Made by a program: the position numbers and the translations under genes. A DNA stretch of 64,000 bases, taken from the NCBI GenBank assembly GCA_041665465.1, contig JBAYIU010000001.1, positions 682,001 through 746,000 on the forward strand, given 5' to 3'. Origin of the DNA: JACRPH01 sp041665465. Lineage in GTDB: Archaea; Nanobdellota; Nanobdellia; Woesearchaeales; GW2011-AR9. Within the stretch, counting starts at the first letter, position 1, and each line of letters begins with the position of its first letter. Shown piece by piece: positions 9,696 through 18,853 of the stretch. The notes beneath the pieces were generated by a model that had not been told where the DNA came from, did no database searches, and saw only the letters and a list, made by a program, of their open reading frames with translations.

Positions 9696-10504
9696 TTTTT
9701 CCTCCTAAGAAGAGGATGATATTTAGAAGCAACCTCTCCATAAGTTTTGAAAGTGTATTTTTTCTTAAGAGAATTAATCACTTGTTCTAAATAAACAAAA
9801 TATTTTTCACCACTATTTTTGCTGTATTGTCCATGATAAGGATACGCATCCCAGGGATGCATAGCCAAAGCAAGATAGTTGGGCTTTTTAAAAAAAAGTA
9901 ATAAGCGCATGATCTTCGAGCCAAAGATTCTAATCCATGTACCATATAAAGAGATCCCCATGATTAATGGAACAACGGGAATTTCGATCAGGTCTAAACG
10001 ATTATCTGAGACACCTTTATTTCGAATATTTTTCTTACTAGGGAAATATGGAACTAAGGGTGCTTTTCCTTTATATCCCACATATTTCCTAAATGGAACA
10101 TATCGAGGAATGACACTAGAGTCGTAACTATATCCGAACTGCTCTAATATTTCCATTTGAGTTAAGTCAATGGTATGTTGAACTGCACGAAATCCTTGAG
10201 GATAACTCTTTAAGATAGAATAATATAAACGATTAAATTTCTTAATCTCTAATTTTCTTTCCAAAGGAGATAATTTAAACAAGGGCAGGTGATGAAATTC
10301 GTGCGATGCAATTTCATGATTCTTACTCCATTGTTTTACTTTTGTAGGAAATTTCTCTAATACTTCTCCGGTAACAAATAAAGTAGAACGAATGTTATGT
10401 TTAGCAAACAAGGATAATAATCTGTCCATAGATTTAATGCACTCAAAACTATCTTTATCTAAGTCATTCTCAACATCAATCGAGATGAAACAGACCTTTT
10501 TCAT
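9692..10504 (-). CDS. Polysaccharide deacetylase, NodB-type
   Basis: About 270 residues from ATG 10504. KVCFISIDVENDLD holds the first catalytic motif (Asp-Val-Glu with metal-binding acid), EIASHEFHHLPLFKLSP holds the HxxxH metal site and QGFRAVQHTIDLTQ aligns with the third motif, although the usual RxPxG is changed to RAVQ. ALAMHPWDAYP is the fifth motif with the catalytic histidine. It removes N-acetyl groups from an amino sugar, a common step in exopolysaccharide clusters. A start at 10555 (17 residues longer) is possible, but the added residues look unlike the family. It is translationally coupled to the FemAB-like gene. Confidence 0.82.
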   Translation of the reverse strand: MKKVCFISIDVENDLDKDSFECIKSMDRLLSLFAKHNIRSTLFVTGEVLEKFPTKVKQWSKNHEIASHEFHHLPLFKLSPLERKLEIKKFNRLYYSILKSYPQGFRAVQHTIDLTQMEILEQFGYSYDSSVIPRYVPFRKYVGYKGKAPLVPYFPSKKNIRNKGVSDNRLDLIEIPVVPLIMGISLYGTWIRIFGSKIMRLLLFFKKPNYLALAMHPWDAYPYHGQYSKNSGEKYFVYLEQVINSLKKKYTFKTYGEVASKYHPLLRRKK

Positions 10505-10606
10505 ATTTTTGCGAGAGGAGTTATCCGAGGACATTCTACAAACAGGCTCATTCATAAGATATAATAGTCTTAATCTGCTTAAAAAGGTTATGTAAAATAG
10601 ACTAAT

Positions 10607-10640
10607 CCAAGCTAACCCAAGCTAACTGATCTGAGCTAAC
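10607..10640. repeat. Short tandem repeat, CCAAGCTAAC unit
   Basis: Two perfect 10-nt copies of CCAAGCTAAC stand head to tail and are followed by a diverged third copy ending GAGCTAAC. They lie in the gap upstream of the deacetylase operon. Such short repeats may be slippage products or a protein-binding site; nothing distinguishes these possibilities here. Confidence 0.55.
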
Positions 10641-10648
10641 GAATCCCA

Positions 10649-11419
10649 TTAAAGCGCCTTTTTAGCGATAATCTCAACATGCAACACCATTACTTCTCTA
10701 AGTAGAGGAATTTTGCACAAGAAATGTAACCTCCCAAAACGAGAATATAACTTTAAACCATTAAACCCCGCAGATTTAAGAGATTTTTTCATCTTAGAGA
10801 TAGTGGTTGGATAAAGCCCAGCTTCTGCAAAACTCTTAATATTCAAATTAGGAAAGTCATATTTCTTACCTTTAGGATAAATCAGGGGGATAAATATCTT
10901 TCCAGCTTTAATAGCTATTTTTTCGGGCAATAAGTGAAATGGTTTATAGACATGTCCGCCATTAAGACTATAAAAAGGAGGGAAACTTAGATACAAAGTT
11001 CCTCCTGGTTTAAGCACTCGATACATCTCCTTAATTGCGGTAGTTTGATCAGAAACATGTTCAATAAGACTAGAAGCAATAATTACATCAAATTCTTGAT
11101 CTGGAAAAGGGATATCTGTCACTGAAGCTACTTTGAACATCACATTTTTTATTTCTCGCGAAGCAACATCTATTTTCTCTGAATCATAGTCTATTCCAGA
11201 AACAATCCCTCCCTCATCAGCTAATAGTTTAGAGAAACCACCATAATAGCAACCAACATCTAATACTTTTTTATCCTTGATTTCAACCCCATTTTTGTTC
11301 AGAAGAAGAATTAACTCCTTAGCTTGAAATTCTTGAAACTTTTCGTAATCTTTCTTGCTGTGAAATCTCTTTCTAGACAAGAGATACAGTTTTTTCCAAT
11401 AATTTAAGGTAGAAAACAT
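10649..11419 (-). CDS. Class I SAM-dependent methyltransferase
   Basis: 256 residues with a complete methyltransferase fold: VLDVGCYYGGFSKLLA (motif I), SGIDYDSEKIDVA (post-I acidic residue), FDVIIASSLIEHVSD (motif IV) and MYRVLKPGGTLYLSFPP (motif V). This is the Methyltransf_11 type, often acting on lipids or sugars. The C-terminal third is unlike UbiE and has a basic segment. The gene follows the GT-C membrane protein by 9 nt and is probably co-transcribed with it. The target is not known. Confidence 0.85.
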   Translation of the reverse strand: MFSTLNYWKKLYLLSRKRFHSKKDYEKFQEFQAKELILLLNKNGVEIKDKKVLDVGCYYGGFSKLLADEGGIVSGIDYDSEKIDVASREIKNVMFKVASVTDIPFPDQEFDVIIASSLIEHVSDQTTAIKEMYRVLKPGGTLYLSFPPFYSLNGGHVYKPFHLLPEKIAIKAGKIFIPLIYPKGKKYDFPNLNIKSFAEAGLYPTTISKMKKSLKSAGFNGLKLYSRFGRLHFLCKIPLLREVMVLHVEIIAKKAL

Positions 11420-11428
11420 ATCAATCCC

Positions 11429-13420
11429 CTAGTTCACACTAAATAAAAAGAAAGCATTATTCCGATGAGATAACTTAAATAATCCAGAAAGATCATATTC
11501 TTGTAATTTTTGATTTATGGCGTCGGCCCCATAATTACTTACACAGATTAAATCTAAGGTAAAGTATTGATAATTGTGCTGCTTCAACCAATCATGTAAA
11601 TCGGCTGCGCTTTGATTAATGGCAGTTTCACGATAATTAATAATATCTGAACACCACCCACAACTGTACATGTTAAATCCTAAGATTTTAGCATCTTCAA
11701 AACCAGGTAAGTCTTTATTTCTAGGTGTTTCAGGACATAATGGAAAAACGGGAGTATTATTGGGAAGGTTATTTTTCATCCAAGCATAACCGTCTGCTTC
11801 TTCATAACTTTGAAAACTTCCACCGGGACCCCAAAGTGCTGTATCAACGGTATATTTTTGGATAAATGAAGTGAATAAAATTAAAATCAAGATAGCAAAT
11901 AATAATAAATATTTCAACAACTTGTTTTTCAATAAACCAGACAAAGAAAGAGTTGCCTGAGCACAAATGATAGCAGTAATCAAAGCTAAAAACATCCAAG
12001 TTCTGAAACTGTAAAACCCGGGAGTGCCAAAAGTGGCACTATTAACAATCATAAAAAAAATGAAGAACAAAATAAGAGTAGTTATAATCCACCAATTTTC
12101 TTTGTTTTCATGAGTAATTTTTAACTTCTTATAATTTACTGCAAACAAGATTAGTCCGATTATGGTTAAAAGAGTAACTCCAATTCCCCACCCAATAGGA
12201 TTATTAATCATATTTGAAGTTTTAGCGATAAAAAAATCATTAAAAGTATATGGTCGTGTAGCCGAACCACTTGCAGAACGGAATTGGTGAGCTAACATCT
12301 CTTTCAATCTTTCCCATCCACTTATACTTTCATTAACAGTAGCATTGGCTAAACCTTCAGATAATCCCCCTATGTGATTAACCCACCAGAAAAGAGAAAT
12401 AATTCCCCCGATTAAGATGAAATAAATCAAATGCTTCTGTAAGTTATGAGAATAAATTGCTTTAACCGCCCATATTACCACCAACATCAATATAAAAATC
12501 ATTCCCGTACTGGGTTGAGCTAGGTATATTGCTGCTGAGAGTATGGCAAAAAGGTAACCCCACTTATTCTTAACAAAGCTCCATTTACCTTCTCCGTCTA
12601 AAGCAAGATGTTCTTCCATCTTAAAAAGACAGTATAATGCGGGCATGAACAGGGTCACAGATAGAGAGATAGCCCAAATAAAGTGACTCATATAAGAAGG
12701 AATAGCAGTTAAGAAAATGGTGGACCATAGCGCCAAGGTACTTTTACCGGTAAATTGTTTAACAAAGAAGTAGAAAAAGAGAACTCCTAAAGAAATAATT
12801 AAAGCATTAAAATACTTTAGGGTCCAAGATAGATCATCATTAGTTTGATGTAACAACCCCATAACGATGTCATAACTGGGAGGATAAGGGTCCATATAAA
12901 AAAAGTAACCATATTTATTAAACCCTTCTTGAGAACCAAGATCTACCGCCGTTTTGTCAAGAGCAACATATTCTGCTGCTTTAGCATGTTCCCAAGGATC
13001 GTCATCTTCTAAATATTCATAAACAAAAGCACCCGTGCTATACATATAAAAGTTTAATATAAACAACAATAAGACTACAATAATAAGAATGTTCTGTTTG
13101 GTTAATTTAAAGGGCCATTTCCACTCAATTTTAGAAGGAAGAGAAGAAGAGTCAGTAGTAATAAAGTTGCTTTTTAAGAAGATAAACAGATAATAAATCG
13201 GGATTATCAGTGCTAATGCTAAAAAGATTCTCCAATCTAATGGAACCATTATTACACTTAATAGAACGGACAATACAGTTAATATCCCCAAACCTATTCC
13301 CAGACGCATTAAATACTTCTCTAATACGTTCTCTGCTTCCTTAACTTTTAATAGTTTAACTGCGCTGAAGCCGAACCCGTATAAATACACGAAAAAGAGT
13401 AATATTGTAAAATATTCCAT
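11429..13420 (-). CDS. Multi-spanning GT-C-type membrane glycosyltransferase candidate
   Basis: 663 residues with about 12-13 hydrophobic helices. The first extracytoplasmic loop contains acidic residues followed by DPWEHAKAAEYVA, the kind of DxD/DP motif found in GT-C enzymes such as STT3/AglB, and a second aromatic/proline segment FYMDPYPPSYD. A soluble C-terminal domain of about 150 residues carries GPGGSFQSYEEADGYAWMKNN, seen in archaeal and bacterial relatives. It would use polyprenyl-phosphate sugars at the outer membrane face. It lacks a clear WWDYG oligosaccharyltransferase motif, so it is probably a monosaccharide transferase rather than AglB itself. Confidence 0.65.
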   Translation of the reverse strand: MEYFTILLFFVYLYGFGFSAVKLLKVKEAENVLEKYLMRLGIGLGILTVLSVLLSVIMVPLDWRIFLALALIIPIYYLFIFLKSNFITTDSSSLPSKIEWKWPFKLTKQNILIIVVLLLFILNFYMYSTGAFVYEYLEDDDPWEHAKAAEYVALDKTAVDLGSQEGFNKYGYFFYMDPYPPSYDIVMGLLHQTNDDLSWTLKYFNALIISLGVLFFYFFVKQFTGKSTLALWSTIFLTAIPSYMSHFIWAISLSVTLFMPALYCLFKMEEHLALDGEGKWSFVKNKWGYLFAILSAAIYLAQPSTGMIFILMLVVIWAVKAIYSHNLQKHLIYFILIGGIISLFWWVNHIGGLSEGLANATVNESISGWERLKEMLAHQFRSASGSATRPYTFNDFFIAKTSNMINNPIGWGIGVTLLTIIGLILFAVNYKKLKITHENKENWWIITTLILFFIFFMIVNSATFGTPGFYSFRTWMFLALITAIICAQATLSLSGLLKNKLLKYLLLFAILILILFTSFIQKYTVDTALWGPGGSFQSYEEADGYAWMKNNLPNNTPVFPLCPETPRNKDLPGFEDAKILGFNMYSCGWCSDIINYRETAINQSAADLHDWLKQHNYQYFTLDLICVSNYGADAINQKLQEYDLSGLFKLSHRNNAFFLFSVN

Positions 13421-13441
13421 CTAGAACCATAATTCAGAAAC

Positions 13442-13453
13442 TTATTTAAATAC
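13442..13453 (+). promoter_or_regulatory. TATA box of GT2 gene
   Basis: TTATTTAAATAC ends about 20 nt before the ATG at 13473, the distance expected for a leaderless or very short-leadered archaeal transcript. The gap of 52 nt separates divergent operons, so the region must also hold the promoter of the minus-strand GT-C gene. Confidence 0.6.
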
Positions 13454-13472
13454 TTTATCATTCTTTAACATC

Positions 13473-14351
13473 ATGAAAGTAGTAATTACAATTCCGGCCT
13501 TTAACGAAGAAAAGACTCTTCCAGAGGTATTAAAAGAACTAAAAGAAGTTATGTCAAAAACCGAGTATGACTATGAGGTTCTGGTATTAGATGACGGATC
13601 TAATGATAAGACAGTAGAAGTAGCCAGGAAAAAAGGAGCAACAGTTGTTTCAAACAGAAGAAATATGGGTTTAGCTTATACTTTTCAACGAGAAATAAAA
13701 GAATGTTTAAGATTGGAAGCAGATATAATTGTGCATACCGATGCTGACGGCCAATATCCCGCGGAATATATCCCTAAAATGATCGAAACGGTAGAAGGAG
13801 GACAAGATTTAGTATTAGGGTCACGATTCATAAACAAGAAATATAGTGGAAGTTGGTTGAAAAATATAGGTAACCGGATTTTTGCTAAGGTGATAAGTTC
13901 TTTGACTAAAGTTAAGATTACTGATTCCACTACCGGATTTCGAGCGTTTACAAGGGAGATTGCCGAAGAAATAGTATTCATCAATAGTTTTACTTATACC
14001 CAAGAACAAATCATCCGAGCAGCCAAACAAAGATTTAAGATCGCAGAAGTCCCCATACATACTCGCGAAACCCGAGAGAGCCGATTATTTAAAAGTCCAC
14101 TCCAGTATGCGATTAAAGCATGGATAAACATTTTACGTATATACAGAGATTATGAACCACTGGCCTTCTTCGGGAGAATTGGTTTACTCTTCATGGGGTT
14201 GGGGGTGTTACTGGGAATCCTGATAATAGTCACGTTAATAGAAACCGGAGGAGTAGGAGGTATACCTAGAGTTATTCTTTGTGGGTTGTTCCTCACTGCA
14301 GGAATACAGATACTCTTATACGGGTTCCTTGCAGATATGCTGAAAAGATGA
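13473..14351 (+). CDS. GT2 polyprenyl-phosphate glycosyltransferase (DPM/DPG synthase-like)
   Basis: 292 residues. The N-terminal 210 residues are a GT-A domain with VLDDGSNDKT (nucleotide binding), ADIIVHTDADGQYPAEYIPKM (the DxD metal site) and DSTTGFRAFTREIAEEI, which is diagnostic of dolichyl-phosphate mannose/glucose synthases. Two C-terminal hydrophobic helices anchor it to the membrane. It makes a polyprenyl-phosphate-linked hexose on the cytoplasmic face for use by GT-C enzymes such as the divergent neighbour. It overlaps the next gene by ATGA, so the two are translationally coupled. Confidence 0.9.
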   Translation: MKVVITIPAFNEEKTLPEVLKELKEVMSKTEYDYEVLVLDDGSNDKTVEVARKKGATVVSNRRNMGLAYTFQREIKECLRLEADIIVHTDADGQYPAEYIPKMIETVEGGQDLVLGSRFINKKYSGSWLKNIGNRIFAKVISSLTKVKITDSTTGFRAFTREIAEEIVFINSFTYTQEQIIRAAKQRFKIAEVPIHTRETRESRLFKSPLQYAIKAWINILRIYRDYEPLAFFGRIGLLFMGLGVLLGILIIVTLIETGGVGGIPRVILCGLFLTAGIQILLYGFLADMLKR

Positions 14352-15265
14352 AATTCAGTACCCTCATTAAAATTATTTTGTCAGTGGTAATACTGGGAGG
14401 ATTAATTTATTATCTTGGCCCATCTAACCTTATTCTTGCTTTTGAAAAGGCCAATTATCTTTACTGGATTCCAGCGATATTAATATTCCTCATCACATTA
14501 GAGATGGGGGCATTAAACCTTTATTTCTTAATTTCACGTTTGAATCCTCAAATTAAACATAAAGAAATACGAAAAATGTTTTTAGTATCAGCATTATTGG
14601 GATTAATTACTCCCGGAAAAGTGGGAGAATTTGCTATAGTTAAATACTTAAAGAGATATAACATCACTTACGGACAAAGTATAAATATCCCCATAATTGA
14701 TAAACTAATTACCATCGTCGTTTTAGGAATCTTTGCAGCAATCGGATTCTTCAAATATTTTGAACTGAAAGCAGCCTTAATAATCACTATTATGATTCTG
14801 ATAATTGTCATCTTGATCATCTTCTTAATGATGAATTCGCGTTCGAGAAAATTCATTCGCAGATACATCTTACAAAAACATGAAGATAAATTCAAAGGAT
14901 TCTATGCCACGTTAAGATATTTCTTAGTAGAACAAAAGAAGTATCTTACCTTAAACCTAATTAACACCCTACTACGAAACATACTAACTTCAATAGTTAT
15001 CTTAATTCTGTTTAGATCTTTCGGAGCATCCCCCTCATTATTTTCTGTTATTTTAATCTTCTCGGCAACAACCATCATTTCTAACATCCCCATAAGTATT
15101 AGTGGAATTGGAATAAAAGAAGGGGCAGCTGCAGCAATGTTCAGTTTGGTAAAAATTGAACCAATAATCACCGTGTCAACTTATTTAATATTTACGGCAA
15201 TAACCTACCTGTGTTTAACCCCCATAGCAATCTTATCTTATCTTTCGTTAACCAAAAAAGAATAA
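14348..15265 (+). CDS. Lysylphosphatidylglycerol-synthase-like (UPF0104/AglD) membrane protein
   Basis: 305 residues, with about 8 hydrophobic helices. The segment GLITPGKVGEFAIVKYLKR and the later ISGIGIKEGAAAAMF are the conserved motifs of the UPF0104 flippase-like family, which includes AglD-associated and MprF transmembrane domains. The ATG at 14348 overlaps the stop of the GT2 gene (ATGA). An upstream reading start at 14279 lies inside that gene and was not used. A role in flipping or presenting the lipid-linked sugar made by the GT2 enzyme fits the coupling (inference). Confidence 0.8.
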   Translation: MKFSTLIKIILSVVILGGLIYYLGPSNLILAFEKANYLYWIPAILIFLITLEMGALNLYFLISRLNPQIKHKEIRKMFLVSALLGLITPGKVGEFAIVKYLKRYNITYGQSINIPIIDKLITIVVLGIFAAIGFFKYFELKAALIITIMILIIVILIIFLMMNSRSRKFIRRYILQKHEDKFKGFYATLRYFLVEQKKYLTLNLINTLLRNILTSIVILILFRSFGASPSLFSVILIFSATTIISNIPISISGIGIKEGAAAAMFSLVKIEPIITVSTYLIFTAITYLCLTPIAILSYLSLTKKE

Positions 15266-15274
15266 TTCTCTTAT

Positions 15275-16633
15275 TCAATACCAAATTACAAAAGATAGTG
15301 CTGTCAACATTTCTCCTTGGCCCCATCTAAGGAAAGGAGTTTTATCTTTTATGGGGACACCATTATTATAGATTCGATGATAAAAATATCCAGAGGAATG
15401 TTGCATATTCTTTATGGTCCATGACCCTATCTTTTCAGGCAGATCCTTAATTATAGAAGTATACTTCTTATTCTTACGAATCATACACAAAGAGACCATA
15501 GCTTGAGCGGAAGAATGGATATCTATAGGATACGTAAATGTATCACTCATCTTCGGCATTCCGCTGGGAGCAAAGAAATTACTCACATAATAGTCTAACC
15601 CTTTAATGAAAACTTTTTTAAGATGTGGTTCAAATAGTTTATACTGAGGACTCTTATTTAAAGAGTCATTCCTCATCTCTTGGATAAAGGTGTAGATATA
15701 TTCTAAAATATCACCGGTGTGATAATTGTCAGCTGGACCAAGATATTTTTCTGGAGGAGCACGATAATACCAAGAACCATTATCATTCTGACTATGAACA
15801 ACATAGTTAAATGCTTTTACTGCAGCAGTGAAGTATCTCTTATTATTGGTTAACTTATATAAACGGACCAATAATGCCCCGACATGAGCATTTACGTTAA
15901 TAACGTGATCTTTGTCCAGGGGAGAATAACTAAAACAGATAGTTTCTTTATCAACAGCATCAACATTTAGATTATTAAGGCAGAACTCTCCGGCGCTGAT
16001 TGCCACTTCTTTATATTTATGCTCATTAAAAAGATAATATGCTTCTAAAAAAACGTTGCCAATATATGTCACCATAGTAGATTGAGGAGTATGTTTTGGC
16101 CAGACAGAGTTAGGAGAATGAGGCCACACATAATCATATCCCCAACAGAAATTTTCATATCCCGGAGAACGATGTTCGATCAACCAATCCAATAAGAGGT
16201 AAATTCTTTTCTTACATCGTTCAAGTTCGAATTTGTTTTTATCCTTTTTACCAGAAAGATATTTGTACTGATTAAGATAAGCCCTAACAAACATGGAATA
16301 GGCTTTAGGGTCCTTTCCTCTTTTGATCCCAAATATCTTACGCATAAATAATTGAGAATTCTTGGTCTGATAAAAAGGAGAAAGCATCAGACGAAAAGAA
16401 GAATTTAACTTACTAGAACTTTCTTTACGGGTCACAGATTTAAGAGGATCCTTAAGTTTAGTCCTTAAAAAAACAAAGATTTTTGCACTGTAGATATCTT
16501 TTGGTTCATACCCTCTAAGACCTTGTTTCTCAATCCAATTATCCAGACGAACATACGAGTCAAGAAATAAAGGAGTAGAACTTAACAACTTAACTGAAAG
16601 TTCTTCGGGTAAAGGATTATTTAATATTATCAT
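15275..16633 (-). CDS. Putative alpha/alpha-barrel carbohydrate-active protein
   Basis: 452 residues from ATG 16633. It is rich in helical repeats with aromatic sugar-binding style segments: HTPQSTMVTYIGNVFLEAYY, NVNAHVGALLVRLYK, SQNDNGSWYYR and DNYHTGDILEYIYTF, ending in TPFLRWGQGEMLTAL. The repeated GxW/aromatic pattern every 50-60 residues is that of (alpha/alpha)6 toroid enzymes such as glucuronyl C5-epimerases and unsaturated glucuronyl hydrolases. No signal peptide is seen, so it acts in the cytoplasm or on the glycan precursor. Family membership is inferred from pattern only. It follows the SPASM radical SAM gene by 8 nt. Confidence 0.55.
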   Translation of the reverse strand: MIILNNPLPEELSVKLLSSTPLFLDSYVRLDNWIEKQGLRGYEPKDIYSAKIFVFLRTKLKDPLKSVTRKESSSKLNSSFRLMLSPFYQTKNSQLFMRKIFGIKRGKDPKAYSMFVRAYLNQYKYLSGKKDKNKFELERCKKRIYLLLDWLIEHRSPGYENFCWGYDYVWPHSPNSVWPKHTPQSTMVTYIGNVFLEAYYLFNEHKYKEVAISAGEFCLNNLNVDAVDKETICFSYSPLDKDHVINVNAHVGALLVRLYKLTNNKRYFTAAVKAFNYVVHSQNDNGSWYYRAPPEKYLGPADNYHTGDILEYIYTFIQEMRNDSLNKSPQYKLFEPHLKKVFIKGLDYYVSNFFAPSGMPKMSDTFTYPIDIHSSAQAMVSLCMIRKNKKYTSIIKDLPEKIGSWTIKNMQHSSGYFYHRIYNNGVPIKDKTPFLRWGQGEMLTALSFVIWY

Positions 16634-16641
16634 AGAACCCC

Positions 16642-17673
16642 TTACAACATAGTGCAATTTTTACAGATATCAGGTAAAGGTTCTCCTTTGCGTAATAATT
16701 TACGGAAAGTGATATATTTAGGATTGTTCCATATTTCATCCAAGTTCTGTTCAAACAAATTTCCACAAACATAATGTTTGGGTGATATGCATCTACAACA
16801 AGGAGTGATATATCCTTCCTTGGTAACGTAAGCTTGCATCCATGGAGAGACACAAGATTCTCTTTTGGTTTTTACTTTTATTTCTGGTGCTCTTACCCAG
16901 ATTCCCTTACTTTTTCCTAATTTAACCAACTCTTTTATTCTTTTAGATAATTCCTCATTTTCTTTAATTGTTTCACTAGCGTCTACAGTCTGTCCTTCTT
17001 TTCCAACCTGTATCTCTTGAATCAGAAGACGATTTATTCCTAATTTACTGGCAAACTCTATTATTTGTGGAATTCCAGAGATATTCTCTTTCATTGCTAC
17101 GGTAGTAATATTTATAGAAGGGCCTTTCTTTTTCTCTTTAATCAATTTAACTAAGTAAGTTAAATTTCTTTCCAAGATTTCAAACTTTCCACCCACCCTA
17201 ATTTTTTCATATTGAACGGGATCAACAGTGTCAATTGAAACAAACAATCTATTTAATCCAGAGTCAATGATCTGTTCGCAAATCTCTGGCGTAAGTAATT
17301 GACCATTAGTAGAGATATTGGTATAACGACCTTTGCTCGTTTCATACTTAATCATTTTAAATAAATCTTTATTTAAGAGCGGTTCCCCAATACCCCATAA
17401 TTTAATAGAGTGCCAATAATTAAAATTACGATCAATGAGATCTTTAAACTGCTCAAAAGTTAATACCCCCACTCCATTTCTTTCGAGTTCGTGAATATAA
17501 CACATAGAACAACGCAGATTGCAAATACTAGATATTTCTACCTGTATTGCTCGTGGTTTTGTTCTCACCCTATCGGACAACTTTTTATTGAGAAGATAGT
17601 TTGGTCCCAAGTACATTAACCCTTTCCATCCAGCAACATCTTTAGCAATCTTTAATTTATGAAAATTAATCAT
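16642..17673 (-). CDS. Radical SAM protein with SPASM domain
   Basis: 343 residues. The radical SAM motif CNLRCSMC is at residues 51-58, followed by KLWGIGEPLLNKDLFKMI (the GGE-type motif) and RYTNISTNGQLLT. The C-terminus carries the SPASM cysteines: CVSPWMQAYVTKEGYITPCC, then C...C near LPDICKNCTML, which hold auxiliary iron-sulfur clusters. SPASM enzymes modify peptides or, in glycan clusters, sugars and aminoglycosides. ATG at 17673 overlaps the previous stop by ATGA and has GGAGGG 5 nt upstream. It is co-transcribed with the methyltransferase upstream and the alpha/alpha-barrel gene downstream. Confidence 0.88.
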   Translation of the reverse strand: MINFHKLKIAKDVAGWKGLMYLGPNYLLNKKLSDRVRTKPRAIQVEISSICNLRCSMCYIHELERNGVGVLTFEQFKDLIDRNFNYWHSIKLWGIGEPLLNKDLFKMIKYETSKGRYTNISTNGQLLTPEICEQIIDSGLNRLFVSIDTVDPVQYEKIRVGGKFEILERNLTYLVKLIKEKKKGPSINITTVAMKENISGIPQIIEFASKLGINRLLIQEIQVGKEGQTVDASETIKENEELSKRIKELVKLGKSKGIWVRAPEIKVKTKRESCVSPWMQAYVTKEGYITPCCRCISPKHYVCGNLFEQNLDEIWNNPKYITFRKLLRKGEPLPDICKNCTML

Positions 17674-18797
17674 TTTTTCCCTCCGATCATCAAATCCCAA
17701 CCCCAGTGTCTTTCTAAGAAAAGACCTAATCTTCCTCTGCCAGTGATTGACTGAACTATTGGATGAAGATGAGTTAAATTAAATTTTACCTCTTTAAATT
17801 TTCCGAACATTCTACGAGACTGTCTTTTAGAATAACTTTTAATTATCGGGGCATGTAAGGTGGCAGAAATACGCGTATTCCTGTAAGCGGTAACGTCTCG
17901 CTGTTTTTTCCCTACCGGGAACAAAGTGGTTATCCTCCAAAATATATCTTTATCCCTAGTTACAAAAACCAGAAAGTTATTCAAAGCTTTAGCAGTAGCT
18001 TCAATCACTTTAGTAAAAGAATAGGTATAATAATACATAATATTAAATTCTCCTTTTGGCTTAAGAACAGTGTAAATATTATCTATAGCCCTCTGGGTTC
18101 TTTTAGTATGATGAATGACCCCATAAGAATAAACATATTCAAAAGAATCTGCACGGAAAGGTATCTTTTCTACATTAGCAATGATTAAATCTGCGTTTTG
18201 ATAGAGACTTAGATATTCTAACCTTCTTTTTCCGAGAAATATTCCTTCAGGGGTTAGATCCATACCAATAGTATAGGTCCCATGTTTAGTAAATTGTGAA
18301 AGATCTATGCATTGACTACAACCCACTTCCAACATTCTTTGATTCTTAAGTCCAGTAAATGGAACTAGCTTCTTAAGCCAAGGATGACTTTTATAACGAT
18401 ATTCTTCAGTTACTTCAAATTGTTCCTGAGCAGATGCCCACTTTCCAAAACAGGGATGAAGGTTCCAAAAGTTTTGTACTTTTAACACCGAATCTTTTTT
18501 GTTTATATTAGTATTAGATTCAAAAAAGTCTAATAAGACGGGGATATTTTCCTTTATAGAGAAAAGCCGGTGGCATTTAGAACAGCTTAACTCACCATCA
18601 ATAACTTCACGTTTAAAGCATTGAGTGCACTTTAAAGATTTAAGAGTGTCTTTTAGAGTAATGTTACGCTGATTAAACTCACAATATTTTTCACAGTACA
18701 ATTTTGAGGGGGAGAGGGAATAAGCGTTTTTATTCTCTTTTTTTATACTTAAGACTAACGGAAAGTTTCCACAACTAGGACAAGACATTACATCCAT
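17670..18797 (-). CDS. Zinc-ribbon plus class I SAM methyltransferase
   Basis: 375 residues from ATG 18797. The N-terminus has three pairs of cysteines (MSCPSCG, CTQC, CSKC) ending in SIKENIPVLLDF, the Trm112p-like zinc-binding module. The methyltransferase domain follows: LEVGCSQCIDLSQFT, GMDLTPEGIFLGKRRL, FEYVYSYGVIHHTKRTQRAI and the KPKGEFNIMYYY strand. Such fusions are usual in exopolysaccharide loci. A TTG start about 12 nt upstream with a GGGGGG ribosome-site-like run is an alternative. It is the first gene of a coupled unit with the SPASM enzyme. Confidence 0.8.
   Translation of the reverse strand: MDVMSCPSCGNFPLVLSIKKENKNAYSLSPSKLYCEKYCEFNQRNITLKDTLKSLKCTQCFKREVIDGELSCSKCHRLFSIKENIPVLLDFFESNTNINKKDSVLKVQNFWNLHPCFGKWASAQEQFEVTEEYRYKSHPWLKKLVPFTGLKNQRMLEVGCSQCIDLSQFTKHGTYTIGMDLTPEGIFLGKRRLEYLSLYQNADLIIANVEKIPFRADSFEYVYSYGVIHHTKRTQRAIDNIYTVLKPKGEFNIMYYYTYSFTKVIEATAKALNNFLVFVTRDKDIFWRITTLFPVGKKQRDVTAYRNTRISATLHAPIIKSYSKRQSRRMFGKFKEVKFNLTHLHPIVQSITGRGRLGLFLERHWGWDLMIGGKK
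17679..17684 (-). promoter_or_regulatory. Strong Shine-Dalgarno site
   Basis: GGAGGG on the minus strand, 5 nt before the ATG at 17673. It decides the start of the SPASM radical SAM gene against a TTG 27 nt upstream. It lies inside the end of the upstream coding region, so translation is coupled. Confidence 0.75.
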
Positions 18798-18853
18798 CAA
18801 GCGATATTTCAAATTTAACCCCCCATCCAACAACAACAAAGCAGTTTGCCGAT

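Noticed and set aside
14279..14347. Longer start for the flippase-like gene
   Set aside because: The extra residues lie inside the GT2 gene in another frame; ATG 14348 gives the family's usual hydrophobic start and an ATGA overlap.
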